Source: Acholoe squamosa
Taxonomy: Eukaryota > Annelida > Polychaeta > Phyllodocida > Polynoidae
Reading direction: 5' to 3'
NCBI GenBank assembly: GCA_949317995.1
Contig: OX439037.1
Coordinates: 23,309,182 to 23,373,181, forward strand
Length of the DNA stretch: 64,000 nt
Shown here: one piece after another, positions 34,945 to 47,000 of the stretch
Position numbering within the stretch: the first letter of the stretch is position 1
How the letters are laid out: each line of letters opens with the position of its first letter
Position numbers and translations under genes: made by a program
Notes under the pieces: generated by a model
What the model was told of the DNA's origin: nothing
The model's database searches: none
Seen by the model: the letters and a program-made list of their open reading frames with translations, nothing else

Positions 34945-35061
34945 ATGAAGGTTGATGTGCGAGGCCACCCTGTGGCACAGGGTCTGTACGACCCTCAGTA
35001 TGAGAAGGATGCGTGCGGGGTCGGCTTTGTGGTCAGCATTGATGGCATTGCCTCCAACAAG
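34945..35061 (+). CDS. GOGAT: GOGAT coding exon 1 (residues 1-39)
   Basis: Start codon to AAG|GTAAGA donor, phase 0. Encodes the propeptide and the Cys24-Gly-Val-Gly-Phe active-site start. The exon probably begins at 34878 after TTGTCATTTCAG, giving 67 nt of 5' UTR. Confidence 0.92.
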
Positions 35062-38000
35062 GTAAGAACTGCAGCTACACTCAAGTTTCAGCCAATTAAG
35101 GAAACCTGGCCTGGTGATGCATATAGAGGAGGCACAGGGGAATGCAGGACTTTCTTTGTCTCTTTCTGCTTTCCATTTAGCTCTGATCTGATGGAAAATG
35201 TTTCCTGTACAATTTGCTCTGGTTTTTTGTTGTTGTTGTTGTTTTATTTTTTTTATTTTTTTTTGGGGGGGAGGGAAGTTAGGATTTACAGCTCTCATCA
35301 AATATAATTATATGCCTTCTATACCCTTTCTCCTCCTCAATTCCATTTAGATTTACAATTTAAGCACACTTATGTTAGCCAGACGGAACTGCCCATTTAC
35401 AGGCAAGTAAACTGTGAATCTTGGCTTTTAGGAATTGTTCGTGGTCATTGTGGATCGACAAAATATGCACAATGATTCAGTACCAAACCAGGAATATCAA
35501 TGAAAACCTCTCTTGCAATTGGTTGTTTCGAAATCTGCTATATGTTCCTATATGTAATCTCACATACATTCAACATGGTGTTAACTACAAGACCAGTTCA
35601 TAAATACTACGAGAGTATGGGGGCGTACTATTTAAGGAGGGTTTTTCTTCAGACTGAGTTAAATATTGATGTTCAGTCAGGTCCTATTTGCCATTAGGCC
35701 ATTTACATTGCCCATGGGCCTGGGTAAATAGAATTAGGACGGCTTTCCAATGTTAGAAAGCGACTCGTGTCCATGACTCCTTCAGCAGTTCTGCTGCCTG
35801 AGGAGTGTCAAATAAACATATCAAGATATCCCTATATCTTAGCAAAGGTCAACAGAAAGGTAACAGTAAACATAACTATATGCATTGGGATACAAAGAGA
35901 AACAGCATATCAAATGCTTTTCCATACCATTAGAACATTAAGTATAGCCACACAAAACCACAAACAAACATGGAGCATCTCTAGATAGCGGGCAGTGAGC
36001 TGCTCCACAGATTATGTATGTTCCACTCTTAGCTGCTTACTATTCTGACCACCTTCTTATCGATAAATTCCTAATACAGAGAGACAGGCAGACATCTTTT
36101 GAGTAATAAAAAAAGCTTTAGGATATGTGGGCTTCAGCCTGCGATAGAAGTCAAATGATAGGGATTATTATTCAATAATGTCAAATAGGGTTTGACCCTG
36201 CCATAAAGGGTTACTGATAACCTACAGACGGTAGTAAATTGTATCCGCTTAGACCTATGTGCAAATATGGGGTTTCAGTAAAGGAACAGCCTTTTAGTAA
36301 TATTATCATTTCCAATCAAAACAATGACATCTTAATCAAGCTACTGTGCACCAACTACGATACATTTCTTGTTAAGCATTGCCAATACCTCAAGGGTTGT
36401 ATAGAGAACTGTCGCATTTGCGGTTTTTTTTATGTGACACCAAAGGAAACGTATTGATTCTGGCCTTATGTTATGGAATGTAACAGTGTGTTATGGTGCC
36501 ACCCAGATGTAAGCCGATCCCAACATTCCCATTGATACCAGACTGCCTGGTACCAATGGGATTGTACATGCAATATATCACACAGCATCTGGTGAGCTAA
36601 GGGGGTTGAGTCTTACTACCACCAATACTGTTATTTCTGTTAAGGCTATTTACCATCATTCCGACTCCTCTCTACCCTCTGCCTTGCTTGAATTCGAAAA
36701 TTGAGATCGATTATGATGAGCATTCACATTGTAGGAAAGATGTTCTTCACATTTCAAAATCTCTGTTGCTATCAACACCATCATAAATGTATTCGTTGGT
36801 GTTTGAAATTCTCTGTTCTTGCTGACTTTGCAGTTAACTACTACACATTGAATTACAATATCTGTGTTTCTGTGACCGACACTCATGTTTAGCACTTAAT
36901 AAAATCCTTTCATCACTGACATGACATGAAACAAATTGATCCCTCAAAGTAGCACAAAAACACAATCCCCTGCCATTATGACAATTGGCCTCTTTGAGGT
37001 GGCAGAACCATCTCTGTCATTCAGAGGCTATTTATTGGCAACTTCAAGAGCCTTTATTATGTCAGATCGAAGAGTTCTTTTATAGCTTCTCAATGGAAGC
37101 AACTGCCACTGAATGGCTGATTTTTGAAGAGGTCTCTTCTCCCAGCAGATTCTCTGTTCATGTCTCTATAGGCAATGGCTATGGGAGTTTTATGCACTAG
37201 ATTCCTAGTTGGAGGCTGGTAGGTTATCATCTCGTCCCCTAAAAGTCATTTTATATCACATTATTCAGAAACTCTTTTAGGCATGTGCTAAGGATAGAGG
37301 ATGTTGAAAAATATTAAGGGAGCTTGATCTAAAGCAGAGGTGTAGACAGTGATGGTGACTTACATAGGTCTACTAAAGATAAACTGCAGTCTAAGATTGT
37401 GTGATGTACTATAGTACAGGCCTTCCTTATAATTAGAAACTGATACTGGCAGCACCATTAAACGCTCTGCTTTTTGTGTGTGTAGCAGCAGTAAACACTA
37501 ATTACCCCAGAGAACCATTACATCTAGACTGCCTTGAGTGCCTTCGTTGCCCTTTTCGTTGTATCCCTTTCTATTGCTGCGACAAACCGGGCTCTATATA
37601 TGAAAATGATGTTTTCACACCTTAAGGTTCATAGGGTGCTTTAATGCCTTTGATCACGGTAACCCTAACGCATGAATGCAGCCCTGGCGAGTATAGCATG
37701 AGCCTACTAGGCATTGCTGCATTCATATATCATGGTACCACCATAGGGTTGATACGGTCCTGAAGGATTGGCATATGTGACCAGGCAAGCCAAACACCCC
37801 TCTGCAGAGAAATTCGTTTATCTCAAGATCTTTAAAATGTAACATCATTGGCTTAAATATTCCCAGTAGTTATGTCAGAACCCCTCCTTGAACAAAGGTC
37901 GTTATTCATATTTGAAATCGAGGATTAAGCTCTAAATACATTATTAACCATACTAATGTCTAAAAACACAATAAATCAGCCTTTTCATAAAAGATACATA

Positions 38001-41000
38001 ACAATATGGTGATTTCTATCCTAGATTTTGATCTAGAAGGAACTTTCCATTTCTGTTTTCAGTTTTGGATTTTGATTATTGGAATGGTTGCCATTGCAAC
38101 CAGGAACAGACATATAGGTGATTTTTCATGAAAAATGTTTATTTTACCACCCAAATATGGGCCATTTGTACTGAAAATGGTGTATTTTAAATGAGACCAT
38201 TGAATTCTGCATAAAAGAATTAACTTAACAACATATTTTTATAATGATTTTAGAGTAAATTTGCCCCTCCAATGCCCTGTGATGGCCAAATGGGAAATTA
38301 AGAATCCCCTGCAGAGGGGTGTTTTACCTTGATGGGTCACATATGCTGTACCATTGAGATTATGGCATATAAACTCACCAGAACTGTATTGAAACAACAT
38401 GATGCTAAACATGGATATTAAATCATCATACAACCCTTTAAGGGAATAGTTTATACTTTACAATCAAGAGCCCATGGAGAATCTTACTATTGTTATATAA
38501 TATGATAGCCGGTGGTGACGCTGAATTTTAGTGATATGTAGATCTCCCGTAATTTATCCTTAGGTTATAGTGCAGAGGTTGGGACTATGTCTCTCCCAAC
38601 CCAGGGGCAGGGGGGGCAGGGGGACCTGGGCCCCCTCAATCATAAAGGAGTTGGGGCCTAAGTATGTCTTGGCTAATAATTTGGACAAGAAGCTGAAACT
38701 TTGCCTCTCAAATTAGATCAATAAAGTAATGGAATAGGAAAAATGGGGGCCTGAGCATCAAATCTGACCTAAAACTCATTTCTTTACTGGTCATACCAAA
38801 GACTACCTCGGTATAATCCTCCAGAACACCCCGTCGGTTATAGTAAAGTATAAGTTTGAGGAATAAGAAGCTGTTTTATCTTGAGGTTGGTGATGCACTA
38901 AATCTAGCATCATCACATTATATTCACGACTCCATTGCACGTCCCTAGCCGCCTTTCCACATTTAAGACTAGAATATGATAGTATAAGTATGTTCATTGC
39001 CAAATGCTGTATTCACAATATATTCATTTATATCGGTGGGATTCATGCCGGCACCCAATAAAGTACCTTTGATAGTATATACATGTACTGTCGTCTCGTG
39101 AGGCAGTATTGATCTGGGAAGGGTTAACGATGGGAAGTCTTGGAGTGGCCACACCCTTTGGTCTAGCCCCAACTGCTCTGTCTTGGCCTAATGATTCTCC
39201 TGTGTTCTCGGTAGTCCTTAGTAGCACGCCCATGCATCTTGCTTTTCCTTTAAGTAATGATGTGACAATGTTGCTTTGATAGGCCTATAAAGGTTTGTAT
39301 TTCCCATCGGGAGGGAACAAAGTTCTGATTTTTACCTCTCTCTCTTATTGCCAAAGACTTTCATCTGTTTCTGAGTATTTTGTTTATGGAAGGTGGGGTT
39401 CTCTGTAAAAGAACAGCAATACGGATTATTTGAAGGGACATGTAATGCACCTGCTGATATTATCTAAGGGTTATATCTGTCTGGGGGATTGGTTAGGAAA
39501 ACACTAGGTAATAGCAAAATGAGCTGCATCATTGTCTACATTGTCTCCTCATTAGGTGCTACTCAGGCGACTAATATGCTGAAGGTGCAGCCTGCCTAAT
39601 ACACAAGTCTGCTCGTGACAGCTTCATGATTCATCGGTAGGCTTATGATATGCCATTATCAGGTGTAGACCATGTAATTACTTTTTCCTTGGAGGGGTAT
39701 GTTCAGAATTGCATATATTCGACTACTTAACTCTTTTGATGTATACCATATGATGCTATTCAATGGACACTAGCACATGTGTTATGCACAAAACGTAGCC
39801 CCTTCTTATGACGGTAGGCTCTTGGGCCCAGCTGCAGTACCAGCTTGTTGACCCTGGTGTCATCCAGCAGAAAAGCTGCTGTAGGCTTTTTGAATGCTGG
39901 CTACTAACACAGGAGGCTAACAGGTTACAGGTAGCAGACAGGGTATTTATATTATACCTGTAACTACTCTCACTCAAGGCCAAGATGTCAGTTGGGTTGA
40001 TGGTATTTTGGTCACATGAGCCTCAAGAAAGGCCTCAGATGCTAATAAAAGACTGTCGAGCTCGATATGAAATCAAAGTAGTGCAGAAAAGCCTGTCAGT
40101 CTCTAATATCCTAATAAATAATCTGTATGATGAACGTTAAATATATTCACTTGGCAAGACAATATGATATTTTGTCCTCTTAAGATTTATACTGATTATT
40201 TACAAATTAGATATAGTTATTGGGGTGTAGAATGTAATAGGAATTTCTCTGCCATTGGAATCAGGTAGTTGTTAGTACCTATAGTCTCTAGAGACCTTTA
40301 CAATCCCAAGACAGACAGCAGATAATTAAATCTGGACCTATCTAAGGCCAAAATGCCTGTGTTAAAGTGGGGATGATTTCCAATGAGTAAATGAAATAGG
40401 AGCTACACTAGGGCACCGTACTACAGCCAGCTATTAATCAATAGTCAATAAAATGGTAAGTGTACGTAGCAAATTGAAGTGGGAACGCTCTGTATTGATC
40501 AAGGGGCAAGGTTAGCTAGGGCTCCACCTAAAAAAAGGAAAACCAAAATATCTATCAGGTCCTGCGCTGCATACAATTAGTCCTGCGTTGCATAAATAAT
40601 CATTCAGCTGCTCAACCTGTCTTTAGTCCTCCTCTTCATAGGCCAAGTATCGCAAAATGTATTAGGATATAGGATATGATATAGGACAGATGCCCCATTA
40701 GATTTTATATTAAAGTGTTGTTTAAAAGACACTAGTATCCTACTAACATCCACATAAACACGTTTCTCGTGATATCTGATACAGCTCCACACTGTTATCA
40801 AATCACCTAATGCACCTTTAGTGAAATCAGTAGAATCTGTCAAGCAGGCCGCTTTTTTATCTGATGCTATGAAGGTCAGAAATCTACCTGTACGTCCTTA
40901 AATATAAATGTTTGATACATGAGATGTCAAATAGTAGATTAAAGCCAAAAGGGAATGTATAAAGTGCTACCTGTTACCACATTCTATAGATATACCACAC

Positions 41001-44000
41001 CATCGACTGGATACCCCATGTTTACTGCATAAAATATAGCAGTTTATGCCAATCTAGTAGCTTATGCCACTCTGGTAGCAGCTGCTGCCTGCTGATAACA
41101 CAGCATTAATTCAGCAGGGAAGGATGGTTGGGTAATACCATAAAGGAGGGATTATGTGGTAAGACCACACCGTGTTAGACAGGACATTGCAAGTGCACTG
41201 TAGAGGAAAGCTTTCCCTTTGATATGGTGGCACCCTTGGGAACACAGAGAGGGAAAACAGTGGTATCTACTTATTTTTATCACAGGTTAGCAGTATGTTA
41301 TATATGAGGACTCTTTTAGTAGCATCAAGAAATGTGAGAATTTCGGATGACGGAGGGAGTTTTTGATAATTATATTATACCTTTAAATCTCAATGGGATG
41401 ATGGAAATCAATTTAATCTGATTATACGTTTGGCCAAGATCCATCAGGTTCCAACATTGTTTGATAGAATGATCATCAACTTTTGGTTTTCCACTGGGAA
41501 AATTATTTCGTCGATAGTAAAATCTCTGATCCGAGTAGAAAATATCTCTCTAATGGCACTTGCATTGTGCCAAAGAAACCATGCTAATTGAATTCCTTTA
41601 TGTCTGCATTCTAGATGATGTGTGTAGGCCTGCATTAAATGGAAAGGTGCAAAGTTGAATAGAATTTTGGGATAGCTATAAGTGCATAATGCAAACTAGA
41701 ACTTTAGATATGCATATAACGCAACCCTTTACGCTGAGGTACAATAGGTTGAGTTTCCAGTCAGAATATACCATGCAGTTTCCCATCACAACACTGCAGT
41801 CACTAAAATGCGATCTGTGTGCCTAGTAGATGCAGCAACCCTCTCGATCAGATCTATTTTATGCTGTTCCTTTCGTTGACAGCTAAAGTGCTTTTGTACA
41901 AATCATAATAACTTAGCAATAGAATATCAGGTGAAAAATAGATGACATCTACTGAATATATTTATTTGTAAGGGTGACAGGCGACCGCCATTCAAACGCA
42001 TTTGGTTTTGCTCAATATGTCTTATCCAATATCCTTTGAAAAGAAGCATTGTTGACTTTAGCTTTGTGACATGGTGTATGGTGTTTCAATGGTGTAATCC
42101 ATAGCTAAGCCAGTCTACGTGATATCAGACAGTCTGGTATCTAGGGGATGATACTGTAGGGGTCGGCGAAAACGTTTAGGGAAACCAGGATTCGAACCGG
42201 GACCTCTCAGCCTTCAGACGATTGCTCTACCACTGAGCTACTTCCCAGTACAACGTTTTCTGCCTTCCACCCACGCCTGGATCGGTGTGATACCGACAGG
42301 GGACATGTGACTACCCGGTGACCCGCCTCTTCAGGTCGGCCACCCTGGGCATGGGGACTCACATAGTCACGTTCCCCTACACAGCCCCCAACCAGCTTCG
42401 ACCACCGAATTAACCAGCACTGAGTCACACACAGGGAAAGACCTGGCCTGTGGGCACCCCAGTGCTAGCAGGTCGAAGCGCTTGCTGTATCACACCAACC
42501 CAGGAACCGAGTTCCGTAGCCCCCCCTCACGCGGGTCAGGACTACTCGGTTTCCCTACCATTGTAGGGGGCAGCGAAAATGTTTAGGGAAACCGGGATTC
42601 AAACCCGGGACCTCTCAGCCTTCAGACGATTGCTCTACCACTGAGCTACTTCCCCGTACACTGTTTTCTGCCTTCCACCCACGCCTGGATAGGTGTGATA
42701 CCGACAGGAGACATGTGACTACCTGGTGACCTGCCTCTTCAGGTCGGCCACCCTGGGCACGGGGACTCACATAGTCACGTTCCCCTACAATACATAGAAA
42801 TTGTATCACAAAACAGTAAGCTGTTTCAGAGGTTTCCTTTATTCATAGTACCATGTCTGTGATAAGAAGGCGAGCATGAATTCATAGGTGTGGCCTTACT
42901 TAAGCCTTTCTGCATTGGAGGTTAACCATAGTGTACATGAAACCATGGCACAATTGTCTTTCCACAATGGCTTATCATATTCACCATTAAAAACTTTACT
43001 GAAATCACTGATGTGGTGTCAAAGAAATTGATCTCTTAAAGAAGCACAAAAACATGACTCCCTAGCATTTTACAACTGGTCCCTTTGAAAATTCAGAATC
43101 ATCTTTGTCAATCACAGGACTATTATTTTGTCAATTACAGCCTTTACTGCGTCACATTCAAAGCTCCTCTTGAAGAAACTGACATTGAATAGTTCATTAT
43201 TAAAGGAGATTTTGTCCTTTTTCGGCCTCTCAGCAAAGGTACTGGTAACAGTGCAATCTGAGTAAAATTCCTGAATGGAGAGGAGATTGGTTGTCATTCC
43301 CCCCTCCTCAAATGAAGCCATTATCCATCATTTCATCATAGTGTCCTAACCGTATACCGTAATAATGTTATTAAACGTTACATAAGCCATGATAGGGGAC
43401 CTAGCGGTTCCAAGTAAGGCAACGCGTCAATGCTAGAGATAAACTCATTTTTATAAATGTTTTTATTGACCGAATGAAATAATAAAAAAAACACAGACTC
43501 TTAGGGTGTATATCAGGCTCCTATATATATGACCTCCAGGCATGTTTCATGACTAGAGGGTGTGACTGGTACTTTTCCAACTATAACTGCTATTAGCATT
43601 ACATCCTATATTCAGAGATAAGGTTTTGGCACGTTTTGTATTCACACATACCTACCCTTTTCCACAGCAAACAGAATGCCATATCCATGGAGAAAGGTTC
43701 AATAGCCAGTCATAATTATGTATAATATGTACAGGTATGACACAGTTCCTTGAAATTATAGAAGAAAAATTGATTTTTGTGGAATTTGGGTGCTGAGAGT
43801 CTTTTTAAGTAACATAATAACACACCTGCTATGTGAGACAGAGGTCTTATGTGTTGCAAATACTTACATGTGGTGAGAAACAGTGCCGGGTTGTGTGATA
43901 TATTATTATGAATACAGAACTTCTTGAGTTAGGTCCTGGTACACATCGATGCCTGTGTGGATATCCACTGGACACCAATCACCCTAAAAGAGGCATATTT

Positions 44001-47000
44001 GATTTAGACTGCCTCGAGAAGTCCATTACTTATCCCACGTTTTCTTTCATCTCTGCCCACTCCTGACACAAACAGAAATGATGCTTTCTTTATGAAGATA
44101 GTTCACAAAAGCCTGTCATATCCGTATGATGCCATGGGCATTGGTTGAGGTATAGATCTCCCCTTCCTTCACCCCATACCCCAGGGACACAATGTTTCTT
44201 CCAGTCTCTGACAAATAGACTGTAGCAGCCCTTGGCAGAGGGACATTTTGAGGTACCCATACACACCACACCTTCAGTGTGCAGTCTTGGTCCATGGTCA
44301 TGATTAATTCCATGACTGATCAGCAGGCATACTGGCGGCTACTGGGGAGTCCTTGAGGACACTCCCAAGGTCATAGCAAAATATGTTTACAGGGACGAGG
44401 AGCTGAAGTAGTCTTGAGTTTGGCGACATACTAAAACGTTAGTGATAGTAAATGATTCCATTACGTGTAAATAGTAACTGATGTTTTGAAGAGGGCTACA
44501 AATCCCCCCTATTATCAATTTTGATGAAGAATACAACATTCAACCCACGGTACAGGCAAAACAATTTACTATTGGCACCCTACATCCCACAGACACTCTG
44601 CATTTCTCAGAATGACCCTCCCCCCCTTCATGGATCGTTTGATTATGGAGTGTTGGGTTCTTGATGAAAGTAGATTTGGCCAGTAATATGCCAGGAGCGC
44701 CCAATCCCAAGCAATTGAATCTGCCTTAGCAAGCTAGTCAGGTAGACTATCAACATGCCATGAGCAGGTGTACACTTTAGAATTCATGATTTCTCGAATT
44801 AGCATATAAACATTGGAATTGTTTAGACAGAAGAGTTAAAGGAATCATCAATCCTTTCAATTTGTTGAAGTGAGGTGCAGTTAGGCACTTACTTAAGACA
44901 CTTTCCTAGAACCCCCAATGCTGCTGACTGGGTATCAAAGGCCAGCCATGTCTCCTACATTTTAAAGTCCCATATAGTCTCATTATTCCAAATTAACTAC
45001 TTTATACCTCACCGCTTCCATCACACTAAGTTTAACACCCACAGTTCCAAATTTCCAAACTTCTCTATACTTTACCGGCTGAACCAGCCAACCTTCTCTT
45101 CTTCCATTTACAGGTACTTACAATTTTTGTTTGGTTTGGATCTTCATCATATAAAACCTGCCTCTCAACACTCCACGCCTGTGGGCTAAAAACCTTTTAT
45201 TTAAAAAGTTAGTGTCATTTTAGAATTATAATTAATATTATTGACATTCAGGAAATGGTCATACCTATCCATATTTAGCAAGTCATTCCTCCAAAACTAT
45301 CAGGAGTATCTATGCCACTAAATAGACAATAACATGGTATTTTTCATCTTGATCGCCCCCAGTACCGGGCAAGTTCCTATACATCTGTTGAATGATGGCT
45401 AGCATTGACATTGGAGGTCGACAGGTGGTAGCACATCTGGTGCCGAGTTTACCTGTAACGACCAGGCCTTGTGTAGGTGTGTGTCGGGGTGGGGTGTTAT
45501 GTGATTGCGAAGGCCGTTGTCATATGATGGGGTAAGACTTAATGCTCTGGCTGCTGAGGCTATAGGCCATAGAACGTGGGGTACCATGTCTGCCTCTAAA
45601 GGTAATTATATAATTATGTGCCCTCGATTCTCTAATGGAATGGGCAAGAGATTATGTATACACGAATTTGTTTTTGGATTTATCAGTACGTTTAATAGTT
45701 CCATTGGGGAATGAGTTCCAGATATAGATGTGTATGATGATATAATTCAAATTGATTACAGGTGCCTTATGCTTCCAATATTGCATTTTTGTCATATTAT
45801 AGTGACATGTGTCCAACGCTTTGATAACACTATAAATGCAGTTCAACATACTCACTTATTCAACTATTCTGTGAGACTTCACCTTTACATGTAAAACAAT
45901 AAAGCTGTCCAGATATATTTTTATTTTGTTCATCCATAATGTACCTGTATGTCCTGAAACACATCAATCAGGTGAAGCTGGTATATATGGAATGTCAAGT
46001 AATAGATTAAAATCAAATGCTAATGCATTCAGCTAGCTACCTGTTAGCACTTAACATGTATATATGAGAATCAGCTGGACATGGATGTTCTCTGCACACA
46101 ATGGAGCAATAGTTTATGCTGCTTTAGCAGCAGCTGAGGCCTACTGATGAAGCCAAATTAATACAGCAGGGATGGCTATGGATGATACTCTAAGGGAGGA
46201 TGGTAATCAAATTTGCCTATACATTCTGCTAAGTAGGATCGATGCCTGAAGCATAGTAGCAAATTTCTATTGGATTAGGGGGGGGGGGTTAGATTTCAAA
46301 CAAGATTATACAGGGGTCCTTATTATTAATATGTGAAGGGGTAACCTTTGAGAACCATATATGTATAGTGTCCCTATACATGCAAAACATTTTGATCCCT
46401 TTGCATACCCCCTTTGAAAGGATCAGAACCATAGAAAATGTTTTGGTAGCGATTTAAAAAAGGATTGGCAGTAACATGCAATCTATCATGACACCCATCA
46501 GCATGGAGTTGGGCGCCAACTTATTTCAGTACAGCCCTGCTGAGAATCTTGATATATTAAGACTTTTTAAGCGCCACATCAGCCACGATGCATTAAAGTT
46601 CACGTTTCTTGGCCATCATGATGCACAAAGTCAGTGTTAGTGAATCTACTTGCAAGCGCAACACTGATGCATTATGCCAACCCTTTAGGAGTATCTGTAT
46701 GGGTTGTATCGACACCATAGGGTCTGCATAATGCATGAATGCAGCACTGGTGAGTAACTCGTCAAAGTTGCATTCATTGATTGCAATGACAAATAGGATT
46801 GTATAGAATGTGTTGACGCACATTAGAAGTGGAATGCAAAGATGTTTCATTTAATGGCCATTTTCATTAAGAATGGTTCCCATACACAGAGTCACCATTT
46901 ATTATGGGATAGAAATGATCTAAGAGACATTGACATCAATAATGCATTGGCCGTTTATATTCTCCGCATCTAATGTGGTTCCATTTATTATATCCTGAGA

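Larger units (their letters stand above)
36905..41155 (+). repeat. Diverged duplication in intron 1, block A
   Basis: Successive patches match block B in the same order: 36905-37160 with 43000-43260; 37536-37620 with 44006-44110; 38870-38940 with 44400-44460; 39375-39410 with 44640-44665; 39575-39680 with 44700-44790; 40880-41155 with 45940-46205. Identity is low and spacing differs through indels and insertions. Non-coding. Confidence 0.55.
42155..42789 (-). mobile_element. Miniature LTR (TRIM-like) retroelement with tRNA-like cassettes in its LTRs
   Basis: Two direct repeats, 42155-42381 and 42562-42789, flank a 180-bp internal region. Each starts TGTAGGGG and ends CCCCTACA, the whole is bounded by ATAC on both sides (42151-42154, 42790-42793), and on the minus strand TGGTAGGGAAACC follows the 5' LTR after one base. 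These are the hallmarks of an LTR element. At 635 bp with no ORF it is TRIM-like and must depend on proteins in trans. Minus-strand orientation is set by the primer-binding site. The region before the 3' LTR has a short G-run (TTGGGGGCTG), only a weak polypurine tract. Unlike ordinary TRIMs, each LTR carries a tRNA-like Pol III cassette. A tRNA-SINE dimer is the main alternative. Confidence 0.7.

Noticed and set aside
42177-42655. Two functional tRNA-Phe genes
   Set aside because: Anticodon stems are mismatched and one T stem is damaged; both copies sit at the same place in direct repeats with TG...CA ends, so they are parts of a mobile element.
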